Shown here piece after piece: positions 1-6,703 of a stretch of DNA of 9,983 bases (position 1 is the first letter of the stretch; every line of letters starts with the position of its first letter). The notes below the pieces were generated by a model. That model was not told where the DNA came from, did no database searches, and was given only the letters and a program-made list of their open reading frames with translations. Source of the DNA: an uncultured Mycoplasma sp. GTDB lineage: Bacteria > Bacillota_I > Bacilli_A > RF39 > UBA660. The stretch is from positions 1 through 9,983 of the forward strand of contig CANOGG010000024.1 in the NCBI GenBank assembly GCA_947565485.1, read 5' to 3'. The position numbers and the translations under genes are program-made.

Positions 1-1136
1 GTTCCAATCTTGAACAACTAAAAAATTATCTTATTGACATTAGTAACAAAAATTTAAACCAAATTCCCACCAATGTCCTTAATCTATACAAAAAGGAAAT
101 AAAGGAACTAATCACCAATGTCTCACGACGACCACATTATAATAATTTAATATCTTTAGTAATTGAATTAGTTTTTCTATTATTAGGCGTCCTGTTTAAA
201 ATTCCTTTTTTATTTAGAGGTGCTATTCCTGCAGCCATTTTTTTCCTTGGTCTTGCCACTTACAACTACTATAAATATAAGAAAGAAACCGCCATCCGAA
301 ATGAAATTCTAAATTTATCTAAAACCTATCTCCAAGAAATAAATAACATAATTGATAAAAGAAACGACCATATTCCAACTAAAAACACCAATTTACAGGA
401 AAATTCTAAAAAAACACCCATCATCAATACTGAAGAAAATAACTTAAAACCCAATTCTGAACTTCTTCTTTTAAATGAAATAGAACATAAAATTCTTTCT
501 CTTCCTAAAAATCTACAAGAAACCTATATCTCGCGCTTAAATACTATCTTAAAACAATTTAGGAAAGAACAAAAAGATGCTGAAATTTATGAAATAACCA
601 GTATGAAAGATTATATTAAAGATGTTAACACTAAAGCCTTAAACCTTTCTCTCGTCCAATTAAATAATGACTTAGATAAAGAACTTAAAAATTTCCAACA
701 AGACGATTTTAAATCTCAAATAAACAACATTATCTCCAACTTTAATGAAAAGTTAAGCTTATATCCTGATAAAGTAGCTATCTTAAATAACCTTGCAAAT
801 ACTCTCCTTAAACTATTCTCCAACGACCTAAGCAAAAATATTCTTCTTTGTAATGCCTTTAGCGACTACTTTTGGACATCCCTGAATTGTTTGAACATTG
901 ACGAATTATCAAATTTTATCCCCAATATCCACCCTAACTTTTTATCTCGTATTATTATCACCGGCGAAACTATTCTCCAAAATTCTGACTCAAAAAGCGA
1001 TTATGCCACTAACATCATTAATTTAAAACAAAACCTAAGTAATGAACAATATCTTCTCATGCTTATTTACAGTATCGAAAAATTAACTCCAACTGAACAA
1101 AAATTAACACGCCAAATCCCCAAAACTATGATATAA
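1..1136 (+). CDS. Unrecognised protein with a membrane hairpin, 5' end outside the window
   Basis: The frame that ends with TAA at 1134-1136 is open all the way back to position 3, giving 377 codons and no start. The first in-frame ATG, at 603, is simply an internal methionine, so this is the C-terminal part of a longer protein. Counting from position 3, residues 1-48 are charged and helical. Residues 49-65 and 73-90 are two hydrophobic segments separated by a short turn (KIPFLFRG), then a basic stretch (YKYKKE). The remaining roughly 285 residues are Asn/Lys/Glu/Leu-rich and predicted soluble helices, with a low-complexity linker near residues 120-145. No enzymatic motif is visible and I do not recognise the family. 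Codons often end in C, as expected for a gene on the C-rich strand. The stop lies 23 nt before the trmB start, so the two may be co-transcribed. Confidence 0.75.
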   Translation, partial: SNLEQLKNYLIDISNKNLNQIPTNVLNLYKKEIKELITNVSRRPHYNNLISLVIELVFLLLGVLFKIPFLFRGAIPAAIFFLGLATYNYYKYKKETAIRNEILNLSKTYLQEINNIIDKRNDHIPTKNTNLQENSKKTPIINTEENNLKPNSELLLLNEIEHKILSLPKNLQETYISRLNTILKQFRKEQKDAEIYEITSMKDYIKDVNTKALNLSLVQLNNDLDKELKNFQQDDFKSQINNIISNFNEKLSLYPDKVAILNNLANTLLKLFSNDLSKNILLCNAFSDYFWTSLNCLNIDELSNFIPNIHPNFLSRIIITGETILQNSDSKSDYATNIINLKQNLSNEQYLLMLIYSIEKLTPTEQKLTRQIPKTMI

Positions 1137-1137
1137 T
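1129..1137 (+). promoter_or_regulatory. Possible extended -10 promoter for trmB
   Basis: TGATATAAT combines a TGn extension with a perfect TATAAT at 1132-1137, overlapping the stop codon of the upstream gene. No good -35 lies 16-18 nt upstream; a TTAACA at 1104-1109 is 22 nt away, which is too far. Transcription would start near 1144, just before the ribosome binding site, giving a very short leader. AT-rich sequence produces such matches by chance, so this is tentative. Confidence 0.4.
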
Positions 1138-1159
1138 ACTTAAGTAAGGAGTGATTAAA

Positions 1160-1787
1160 ATGGAATATAACGTTATCAAAGATGCCGAAAAAATTATCAG
1201 TAGAAGCCCCTATTTTGTTCAAAACCCCGAAAAATACCAACACAAATGGCATGACTTCTTCGGTAATAATAAGCCTATTCATTTAGAACTTGGCATGGGC
1301 CGTGGTGATTTTATCATCAATATGGCCAAAAATAACCCTAATATCAATTTTATTGGTCTAGAACTTATCCCCTCTCAAATGGTGATGGCCACCGACCGTC
1401 TAAGAAAGATTGATATCCCTAACCTAAAACTAATCAACAAAGATGCTCGTGACTTAGACAAAATATTTGGCAAAGAAATAGATACTATCTATCTCACATT
1501 CTCAGAACCTTGGCCTAAAAGACAAGCGTTTTACCCACGAGTCTTACCTACGTCTCTATGACAAGATATTTAAGAAAAATAAACATATTATCTTAAAGAC
1601 TGATAACAAAGGTTTATTTGCCTATTCTCTAGAAACTCTATCTGGATACTGGTATTCATTCGACTGTGTTAGCCTGGACTTACACCATGATGAACGCGAA
1701 ATCAAAAATGTCTTAACTGACTTTGAGGCTCAGTACATCAAAGAAAATCGTCCTATTTATTATTTAGACGCCAGTTTCAAAAACTAA
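1160..1787 (+). pseudogene. trmB: tRNA (guanine-N7-)-methyltransferase TrmB, broken by a frameshift near 1520
   Basis: TrmB uses S-adenosylmethionine to make m7G46 in the variable loop of tRNA. The N-terminal part (1160 to about 1519) has the SAM-binding glycine motif LELGMGRGDF at residues 42-51, then GLELIPSQM, and the family signature LTFSEPWPK. The family normally continues with xRHxKRRLTxxxFLxxY. Here the frame runs into an unrelated tail and stops at TGA 1559-1561. The missing half is intact in the frame of position 1524: KRFTHESYLRLYDKIFK, then LKTDNKGLFAYSLE, LDLHHDE and a normal end at TAA 1785-1787. The shift fits loss of 5 nt (or gain of 1) at about 1520-1523, which removes the conserved Arg-His; restoring 5 nt would give about 210 residues, the usual length. 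The aspartate of the SDPWPK motif is Glu. The start is ATG 1160, with AAGGAG at 1146-1151 and 8 nt spacing; a GTG at 1151 overlaps that site. Either a real pseudogene or a sequence error. Confidence 0.85.
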
Positions 1788-1820
1788 AAAGGAAATCTAA
1801 CATCACTTAGTTTCCTTTTT
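1786..1820. terminator. Bidirectional rho-independent terminator between convergent genes
   Basis: AAAAAGGAAA at 1786-1795 pairs with TTTCCTTTTT at 1811-1820. Inside it CTAA (1797-1800) pairs with TTAG (1807-1810) around a six-base loop, with one bulged T at 1796. A-tracts and T-tracts flank both sides, so the hairpin can work in either direction. It overlaps the trmB stop codon and the last codons of the convergent minus-strand gene. Confidence 0.75.
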
Positions 1821-2354
1821 TAAATATTCCAAAAAATCTCCAAAATTATCGATAATAAATTCTTGTGCCGTCTTTTCAAACAACACCATTATATAATAAG
1901 TATTACTACTAAAACTATATCTCTGCTCTGTTACTATCCCTATACTTTTTCCCAAATTTGTCGGTCTCTTCACTTTCTTCCCATTTTCAATCAAAACTTC
2001 CAAAACCCCAATACTTATCAACCACTCACTAAACACTTTATATTTAAGTTTTTCGCACAACTCATCTTTCAACATATTTATGCGATTAATAATTTCTGAT
2101 AATGTAATAGCCTCCATTGAATACTGAAAATCCCTCAATTTACTCTCCTCTATTGTAAAAGGTAGTAACTTCACACTCTTCTGTTTCTCTTTTAATAATT
2201 CTTCCAAACAATCTCTAACATAGAACAAACACCGTGAAATTTTCACATTATTAACTATATCCGAATCTGGAATCATCTCCTGTGTTAGTGGGTTTATCCC
2301 ATGCGCCAAATCATCAATATAATTTTTAGCTTGTGCTAAAACTTTTAAATCCAT
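1803..2354 (-). CDS. Unrecognised 183-residue protein downstream of rpmA
   Basis: A soluble, mixed-charge protein with no signal peptide or membrane segment. The N-terminal part (residues about 1-60) reads as a helical module with the phrase GINPLTQEMIPDSD followed by VNNVKISRCLFYVRDCLEELL. Short modules of the form GxxPxTGExL..D..xxNxxxxRALF recur in several Firmicutes proteins of unknown role, and this resembles them, but I cannot name a family. The rest is helical with a C-terminal FGDFLEYLKKE. I chose ATG 2354: AGGTGA at 2361-2366 sits 6 nt upstream, whereas the in-frame GTG at 2357 would leave only 3 nt. It starts 31 nt after the rpmA stop and ends in the shared terminator, so it is probably the last gene of the rplU-prp-rpmA operon. 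In Bacillus subtilis this place is taken by spo0B and obg. Function unknown. Confidence 0.75.
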   Translation of the reverse strand: MDLKVLAQAKNYIDDLAHGINPLTQEMIPDSDIVNNVKISRCLFYVRDCLEELLKEKQKSVKLLPFTIEESKLRDFQYSMEAITLSEIINRINMLKDELCEKLKYKVFSEWLISIGVLEVLIENGKKVKRPTNLGKSIGIVTEQRYSFSSNTYYIMVLFEKTAQEFIIDNFGDFLEYLKKETK

Positions 2355-2385
2355 CACTCATCACCTATACTAAAAAAGCATTTAC

Positions 2386-2670
2386 TTATGCTCCGTAAAC
2401 GCTTACTTTCTTTTTATCTCTACCAAGTCTCTCAAAACGAACAACCCCGTCTATTTTAGCAAATAAAGTATGGTCTTTACCCATTCCTACATTCGTTCCT
2501 GGATAAATCTTCGTTCCTCTTTGACGATATATAATAGAGCCAGCATGAACAGTTTGTCCATCCGCCGCTTTCGCTCCAAGTCTTCTACCTCTAGAATCAC
2601 GACCATTTCGCGTCGAACCTTGAGCCTTAACGTGTGCAAACAACTGAATATTTAATTTCATAAAATTCAT
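2386..2670 (-). CDS. rpmA: Large ribosomal subunit protein bL27 with cleavable N-terminal extension
   Basis: bL27 lies close to the peptidyl-transferase centre of the 50S subunit. The 94-residue product matches the family end to end: [17 protein letters not shown], then [23 protein letters not shown] and [18 protein letters not shown]. Unlike the proteobacterial form it begins with a 12-residue leader, [12 protein letters not shown], followed by His13. This matches the Firmicutes LNLQFFA cleavage motif removed by the Prp protease before or during ribosome assembly. The start at 2670 is supported by AGGAGG (2678-2683) 7 nt upstream and by an ATGA overlap with the stop of prp. Methionine 4 is a less likely start because it would lie 16 nt from the ribosome binding site. 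Confidence 0.97.
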   Translation of the reverse strand: MNFMKLNIQLFAHVKAQGSTRNGRDSRGRRLGAKAADGQTVHAGSIIYRQRGTKIYPGTNVGMGKDHTLFAKIDGVVRFERLGRDKKKVSVYGA

Positions 2671-2969
2671 GGTCTATCCTCCTCTTCTATTTTAATGTTC
2701 TTTTTATAATCTTCTGCTAATTCCTTTAGCATACAAATCATGTTTTGGGTAATCTTTAAAACATTTTGATCATCTTTCAAAATATCAATTGTTACCTTAT
2801 TTTCTTCCGTTTTTACTGCAAGTGCCTCTTTATCAAATCTTAAAGCCGCATTGACACTTGTAATCACTATCCCTGAACACGCTGCACAAACAATATCTTT
2901 TCCTCTAATATCATATCCTGCATGTCCCTTAATAGTTATTCTTGTTTTCTCAATCACTACTTTTATCAT
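2667..2969 (-). CDS. prp: Ribosomal-processing cysteine protease Prp (YsxB family)
   Basis: Prp cleaves the N-terminal extension of bL27 in Firmicutes and related bacteria that carry it. The 100-residue protein has the family signature [20 protein letters not shown]. The catalytic pair is visible as His16 and Cys28, with the 12-residue spacing seen in the Staphylococcus aureus enzyme (His22/Cys34). A second cysteine, Cys31, follows. Length is close to the usual 105-110 residues. The gene is translationally coupled on both sides: its ATG overlaps the rplU stop in TAATG, and its TGA overlaps the rpmA start in ATGA. Its substrate is encoded immediately downstream, which supports the assignment. 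Confidence 0.95.
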   Translation of the reverse strand: MIKVVIEKTRITIKGHAGYDIRGKDIVCAACSGIVITSVNAALRFDKEALAVKTEENKVTIDILKDDQNVLKITQNMICMLKELAEDYKKNIKIEEEDRP

Positions 2970-3265
2970 TAACCAATTTTCTTAACAACTAACTTTGTAT
3001 ATGGTTGTCTATGACCTTGAGTCTTACGATATTTTTTCTTTGGTCGATACTTAAACACTTTAATCTTCTTTTGTTTTCCATGTTTCTCAACCAAACAAAC
3101 AACTTTCGCTCCTTCAACATAAGGTGTTCCAATTTTCTCTCCGAGTGTCAAAACATTAGTAAATGTCACTTCACTACCCTCTGCCTCTGGAAGTTTCTCT
3201 ACATAAATAACATCATTCTCACTTACATAGTATTGTTTGCCACCAGTTTCAAATATTGCCTTCAT
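2969..3265 (-). CDS. rplU: Large ribosomal subunit protein bL21
   Basis: bL21 binds 23S rRNA in the 50S subunit. The 98-residue product has the family start [25 protein letters not shown], with [10 protein letters not shown] in the middle and the basic end [30 protein letters not shown] chose ATG 3265 over the in-frame ATG at 3271: the ribosome binding site AAGGAGG at 3273-3279 is 7 nt from the former but only 1 nt from the latter, and bL21 proteins normally begin MxAIxETGGKQY. First gene of the rplU-prp-rpmA operon, with its own strong promoter and a structured leader. Confidence 0.97.
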   Translation of the reverse strand: MKAIFETGGKQYYVSENDVIYVEKLPEAEGSEVTFTNVLTLGEKIGTPYVEGAKVVCLVEKHGKQKKIKVFKYRPKKKYRKTQGHRQPYTKLVVKKIG

Positions 3266-3370
3266 ATTCATTCCTCCTTATCTATTTTTAAGACGCACCC
3301 TTATGGTAACATTTTATGTTTTCCAAAACCATTTTAGTGTGGTTTTTTCCGAATATTATTCGCAAAAAGC
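3266..3370 (-). promoter_or_regulatory. Structured 5' leader of rplU, likely ribosomal-protein (L21-type) autoregulatory leader
   Basis: About 105 nt separate the expected transcription start from the rplU ATG. It can form a row of small hairpins: 3350-3362 (5 bp, CGAAT/ATTCG), 3325-3346 (7 bp, AAAACCA/TGGTTTT), 3308-3320 (5 bp, AACAT/ATGTT) and 3289-3303 (4 bp, TAAG/CTTA, around a G-rich loop read GGTGCGT). A conserved leader in front of rplU-ysxB-rpmA is known in low-GC Gram-positives (Rfam L21 leader). Position and length fit, but I cannot run a covariance search. Confidence 0.5.
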
Positions 3371-3376
3371 ATTTAT

Positions 3377-3405
3377 ATTTTATCAAACATCTTACTTCTT
3401 GTCAA
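3377..3405 (-). promoter_or_regulatory. Strong sigma-A type promoter of the rplU-prp-rpmA operon
   Basis: On the minus strand, a perfect TTGACA -35 (3400-3405) is followed by exactly 17 nt and TAAAAT as -10 (3377-3382). Transcription should start near 3370. It lies directly after the stop codon of the preceding gene, with no terminator between, so read-through from upstream is also possible. Confidence 0.8.
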
Positions 3406-3406
3406 G

Positions 3407-4216
3407 TTAGTTATCTAATCTTCTTGCCAAAGAAATTGCCTGCGAATTCTCTAAATTTTGCATTTCTTCTTCAAAACGAGTCTCACTCATAAGTTCCGCA
3501 TATTTCTTTTCTCGATCAAAAACATTTTTATAAACTTGCAGTGCATGCTCACTCACTCTAATAAGTCCCACAATATCACTTCTTATTTTATCCATTGTAA
3601 AATGTTTCCTAATAATTGGCATCAACCATTCTTTATAAAGACCCATATCTTCTAACGAAATTTTCGTCAAATCACATTTTTCTAGTTCTGTTTTTAATTT
3701 TCTCGTTTTCTCATTAACCACATATACCTGTGAAATAAAATCTACTTTCTCTCTTTCCTCTTTCGTTATATCTTTAACTTCCCCTATTGTTCCGATATCC
3801 GTAAAAACATATTTTCTCTCTTTAATATCTTTCTTTATTTGCTCCAAACTAAGTTTCTCTTCTTTTTTATTTTTAAACATCTTAAACAAATCACGCCAAT
3901 TCCACTTATACGCCCCATATCTTCTTACCCCAAGATAAAAATAATTATCCGAACTAAACCATTTTGGATACTCTCTAATATTAGTATCTAGCTCTTTTTT
4001 CACAATCGCATCACTCTGAAACATTTCTCCAATTAAAGAATCTATATCACTAACATCGAGTTCAAAAACCTTACTAACTATCTCTAAAAAGGCCTCATCA
4101 CTCAAACTTGTATCATTAAGCATAAGCATCGCTCTAACATCCAGTTCTCTCTCTTTAATCTGTTTTTTAACATCTAATTCTGGATTAATTGTCCATCTTT
4201 TTAATCTAAGTATCAT
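3407..4216 (-). CDS. Unrecognised 269-residue protein between spoIVFB and rplU
   Basis: A charged, mostly helical soluble protein with no signal peptide and no membrane segment. Visible parts are an N-terminal helical region (KKQIKERELDVRAMLML, then DEAFLEIVSKVFELDVSDID), an aromatic patch in the middle (YPKWFSSDNYFYLGVRRYG, then YKWNWRDLFKMFKNKK), and a long Lys/Glu-rich C-terminal region that may include coiled coil. I do not recognise the family and see no catalytic motif. The start is ATG 4216: a GAGG ribosome binding site (4225-4228) lies 8 nt upstream, while a TTG at 4219 is poorer. It has its own promoter inside the end of spoIVFB and a very short leader. In the B. subtilis arrangement nothing separates spoIVFB from rplU, so this is an insertion into a conserved order. 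Its codon use and G-rich coding strand match its neighbours, giving no sign of recent transfer. Confidence 0.75.
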   Translation of the reverse strand: MILRLKRWTINPELDVKKQIKERELDVRAMLMLNDTSLSDEAFLEIVSKVFELDVSDIDSLIGEMFQSDAIVKKELDTNIREYPKWFSSDNYFYLGVRRYGAYKWNWRDLFKMFKNKKEEKLSLEQIKKDIKERKYVFTDIGTIGEVKDITKEEREKVDFISQVYVVNEKTRKLKTELEKCDLTKISLEDMGLYKEWLMPIIRKHFTMDKIRSDIVGLIRVSEHALQVYKNVFDREKKYAELMSETRFEEEMQNLENSQAISLARRLDN

Positions 4217-4242
4217 CAATATCGCCTCAAAACTTAGTCCAT

Positions 4243-4271
4243 ATTATAACGTATATCCCCCCTAAAGTAAA
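4243..4271 (-). promoter_or_regulatory. Sigma-A type promoter for the unrecognised 269-residue gene
   Basis: On the minus strand, TTTACT (4266-4271) is followed by 17 nt and a perfect TATAAT (4243-4248). The -35 overlaps the last codons of spoIVFB. Transcription would start near 4236, about 20 nt before the start codon. Confidence 0.6.
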
Positions 4272-5041
4272 GAACTATCTTCAAATTTCTGCCGTAAAAC
4301 CTTTTTTTCTCCTAAATAAGTATCCTGCCATCGAAAATAGTGCAATGTTTCCTTTCGAAGTAACCCCAAATCAACCTTCTTATCATACTTAACTTTCGAA
4401 TAAGGCACATTATAAATATACCTCTCAACCAAAAATCTCTCGTAAATATATTTAAACTCTCGCCAACTACATATTATTTTATAACTTAAAAAACCTAAAA
4501 TAAGATAATTATTAAACGCATAAACCTGATTAAAAATCCCAAAAAGCACCAAAACGCCAATCGAAAAAAAAATACTTCCATAAAAAGCTTTCTTATAAGG
4601 CCAAATCAACTCCAGCAACCCTCTTAAAAACACATATCCATCAAGTGGCATTATCGGTAAACAATTAAACACCATAATCGCTCTATTATATCCTAAAAAA
4701 AGCTCATAAGTATTAAGTGAAACCACTCCCCTACTAAATAACCATCTAAAAACTAACCCCAACCCAATTTGAAAAACTATTCCCATACTAGCAATTAAAA
4801 GTTCCCTCTTAACTGGTGTATTAATTCTCTTATCAACCACTGTTACTCCACCTAAAGGATAAATCTCTACTCTTAAAATCTTAAACCCGAGTCTCTTAAT
4901 TATCCAAATATGACCAAACTCGTGAACTATTACAATCAAATAGATTAAAAGTATATTCTTAAATAAACCTGTAAATAAAAAAGTAAGTACTAAAAAATAA
5001 GTCGCCGGATTAACTACTAGCCAATTTCTTATATTCATCAT
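4262..5041 (-). CDS. spoIVFB: SpoIVFB-type M50 site-2 intramembrane metalloprotease
   Basis: In B. subtilis SpoIVFB sits in the outer forespore membrane and cleaves pro-sigma-K to activate the late mother-cell programme. The 259-residue product has the zinc motif HEFGH at residues 40-44 inside a membrane segment (His40 and His44 ligands, Glu41 catalytic). The third ligand is Asp134 in NCLPIMPLDGY, inside a later membrane segment. Both positions are within a few residues of the B. subtilis enzyme (HELGH 43-47, Asp137). A PLGG turn follows the first motif at 62-65. Several further hydrophobic segments lie between residues 13 and 190. The C-terminal region (about 195-259) is basic and soluble, where Bacillus SpoIVFB has a CBS domain; a CBS domain is not evident and the region is short. 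Start at 5041 or the adjacent ATG at 5038; neither has a strong ribosome binding site. The start overlaps spoIVFA by 32 nt, suggesting translational coupling. Confidence 0.9.
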   Translation of the reverse strand: MMNIRNWLVVNPATYFLVLTFLFTGLFKNILLIYLIVIVHEFGHIWIIKRLGFKILRVEIYPLGGVTVVDKRINTPVKRELLIASMGIVFQIGLGLVFRWLFSRGVVSLNTYELFLGYNRAIMVFNCLPIMPLDGYVFLRGLLELIWPYKKAFYGSIFFSIGVLVLFGIFNQVYAFNNYLILGFLSYKIICSWREFKYIYERFLVERYIYNVPYSKVKYDKKVDLGLLRKETLHYFRWQDTYLGEKKVLRQKFEDSSLL

Positions 5042-5657
5042 AACTTAAATACTTACCATTCTGATTAAAACTAAGATAAATTTCCTCACTATTAGCCGTC
5101 CCCAAAACTGTCCCCGCCTCGACATAATCATATATTTTAATATCTGTATCCGTTATATTGCTGTAACTAATATCAACTGCATCATTCCCCTGAATAATAA
5201 CTGTATTTCCTATATCATCTTTCTCACCTATGAAGACCACTATTCCACTTGTAATCACATTAACCGGACTTTGGACACCCACCATCATCTTCACCCCATT
5301 TTTATAGTTTTCAATATTCGAATAATTAATACTGTTAATTACCATTTTATCCGCCTCCCCCTTAACAACTGGTTTAACTGGGTCCACTCTCCCAAACAAT
5401 TCCTGATATATTTTATTTATTTTCGTAAATTGCACAGAATCTTCTAACACATACTTTTTATATATCTTTTTATTATCCACGCTAATATTCGTAAATATAA
5501 TACTTCCCAAGACAAAAATAATTGCAAGTAATACCCTTGAAATAAGACCTTTAATATATCTAAGACAAGGGTCTAATTTTTCTTTTTTTTGTGACCCACT
5601 TCCCACATATCCCTGTCTTTTAAGTTTATTTCTTCTTATAATATCTTCTGCATTCAC
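5010..5657 (-). CDS. spoIVFA: SpoIVFA-like membrane protein with an inactive LytM (M23) domain
   Basis: SpoIVFA holds SpoIVFB in the outer forespore membrane and keeps it inactive until signalled. The 215-residue product has a basic cytoplasmic N-terminus, one membrane segment at about 38-58, a linker, and a LytM-like beta domain at about 112-205. The fold is recognisable from PVNVITSGIVVFIG, then GNTVIIQGND, YVEAGTVLGTA and IYLSFNQNGKYL. All metal-binding and catalytic positions expected of active M23 enzymes look replaced. In my alignment by eye the first HxGxD site reads Lys119/Lys123, YxHL reads YSNI with Asn167, and HLHFE reads YLSFN at 194-198. It is therefore probably a binding or regulatory domain. 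It lies directly before spoIVFB, as in B. subtilis. The GTG start at 5657 has AGGTGA 6 nt upstream, which overlaps the mreD stop. Confidence 0.8.
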   Translation of the reverse strand: MNAEDIIRRNKLKRQGYVGSGSQKKEKLDPCLRYIKGLISRVLLAIIFVLGSIIFTNISVDNKKIYKKYVLEDSVQFTKINKIYQELFGRVDPVKPVVKGEADKMVINSINYSNIENYKNGVKMMVGVQSPVNVITSGIVVFIGEKDDIGNTVIIQGNDAVDISYSNITDTDIKIYDYVEAGTVLGTANSEEIYLSFNQNGKYLSYDEYKKLASS

Positions 5658-5663
5658 TTTTAA

Positions 5664-6065
5664 TCACCTAGATAATTTTATGTTTGACTCCACTAATTTA
5701 TAACTTAGTCCATAAAAAATCCCATTTCCAATAAAATTACTTGCCATAAAATTTAACAAATACCCCACACTATAATTATTTACTAGCCCCAGAACTATCA
5801 CATACGCCCCATATAGTAAACCAAGTGATAAAAGATAATTAATTAAGTTTACCTTTTTTATTCCAAGCCTCTTATATAAACCAAAAATTATCCCCAAAAA
5901 AATTGTATTAACAAAATACACATTAAGTACCAATACATCCAAAACAAGTGTCACTAACAAAAACTTCCATATATTATTATGCGGTATCAAAACTACATTA
6001 AGAAGAATAAAGAACGAAGGAAACCCCAGTATCATCATCAAAATATCTAAAACCAAAAAAATCAT
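5664..6065 (-). CDS. mreD: MreD-like integral membrane protein
   Basis: A 133-residue, almost entirely hydrophobic protein with about four to five membrane segments (roughly residues 3-23, 34-62, 76-98 and 100-122) and a short basic end. MreD is the polytopic partner of MreC in the elongation machinery that guides side-wall peptidoglycan synthesis. Sequence identity alone is weak, as is usual for MreD, and it is shorter than the typical 160-170 residues. The call rests on its placement directly after mreC with an ATGA overlap (6062-6065) and directly before spoIVFA. Confidence 0.7.
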   Translation of the reverse strand: MIFLVLDILMMILGFPSFFILLNVVLIPHNNIWKFLLVTLVLDVLVLNVYFVNTIFLGIIFGLYKRLGIKKVNLINYLLSLGLLYGAYVIVLGLVNNYSVGYLLNFMASNFIGNGIFYGLSYKLVESNIKLSR

Positions 6066-6703
6066 TTTACAACTCCTACATAATTTATCTCCTGAAAATT
6101 AACCGCTGGCTTTATCTCCAAAATATACTGTAGCTCTAAGTCATCTTTCCATATATTCTTAACTTCTCCTATCAAGAGTCCTTCTCTAACTTTTGTGAGC
6201 CCTGAGGTATAAACCAAATCTCCCTCTCTTATCTCCTTATCAAGCTTAATATTCTTTACAATAATCTTTTCATCTTTACTAGTTAAAATCCCATAAGAAG
6301 AATTAATCTTCACTGATAAATTAATATCTGCATTTGTTAACATTCTAACCTCACTAAAACTTTTATCTACCCGTTTTATTACCCCTAAAACTCCCTTATC
6401 ATTTATAACTACCTCTCCTACCTCCAAGCCTTCATCTCTTCCCTTTAGTATCGTTATCTTATCAAAAAACTCATAAATATCACGCATTACTACTTTACTA
6501 AACACTACTTCATAAGCATCTGTTTCAATCTCTAAAATATCCCTCATTTTTCTGATATCTTCTTCCAAATATGCCTCTCCTAATGATACACTTTTACTTT
6601 CTAAACCATTTAATTTAGTAGCTAATCTCATTAGCCCATTTCTTCCCAAAAATAATAAATATATAATTATAACCCCAATCACAAAAATATTTTTCCGTAC
6701 CAC
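6062..6703 (-). CDS. mreC: MreC, cell-shape and sidewall-synthesis protein
   Basis: MreC is a bitopic membrane protein that links the MreB cytoskeleton and RodA/PBP synthases outside the membrane. The 213-residue product has a membrane anchor at about residues 4-20 and only a short helical region before the beta domains, where the usual coiled coil is. The conserved beta-barrel signature follows: ITILKGRDEGLEVGEVVIN, then GVLGVIKRV, SEVRMLTNAD, GDLVYTSGL and EGLLIGEVKNI, ending in IKPAVNFQEINYVGVV. It is shorter than the typical 260-290 residues, mainly because the coiled coil is reduced. The GTG start at 6703 has AGGTGA (6710-6715) 6 nt upstream. No mreB is found upstream in the window; a SPOR-domain gene occupies that place. 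Confidence 0.88.
   Translation of the reverse strand: MVRKNIFVIGVIIIYLLFLGRNGLMRLATKLNGLESKSVSLGEAYLEEDIRKMRDILEIETDAYEVVFSKVVMRDIYEFFDKITILKGRDEGLEVGEVVINDKGVLGVIKRVDKSFSEVRMLTNADINLSVKINSSYGILTSKDEKIIVKNIKLDKEIREGDLVYTSGLTKVREGLLIGEVKNIWKDDLELQYILEIKPAVNFQEINYVGVVK

Noticed and set aside
1500..1561. Programmed ribosomal frameshifting in trmB
   Set aside because: A +1 shift would still leave out the conserved Arg-His pair, there is no recognisable slippery site or stimulating structure, and TrmB is not known to use frameshifting.
3325..3350. Hairpin AAAACCA/TGGTTTT followed by T-run read as a + strand terminator
   Set aside because: No + strand gene precedes it. It is more simply part of the minus-strand rplU leader, where no U-run follows.
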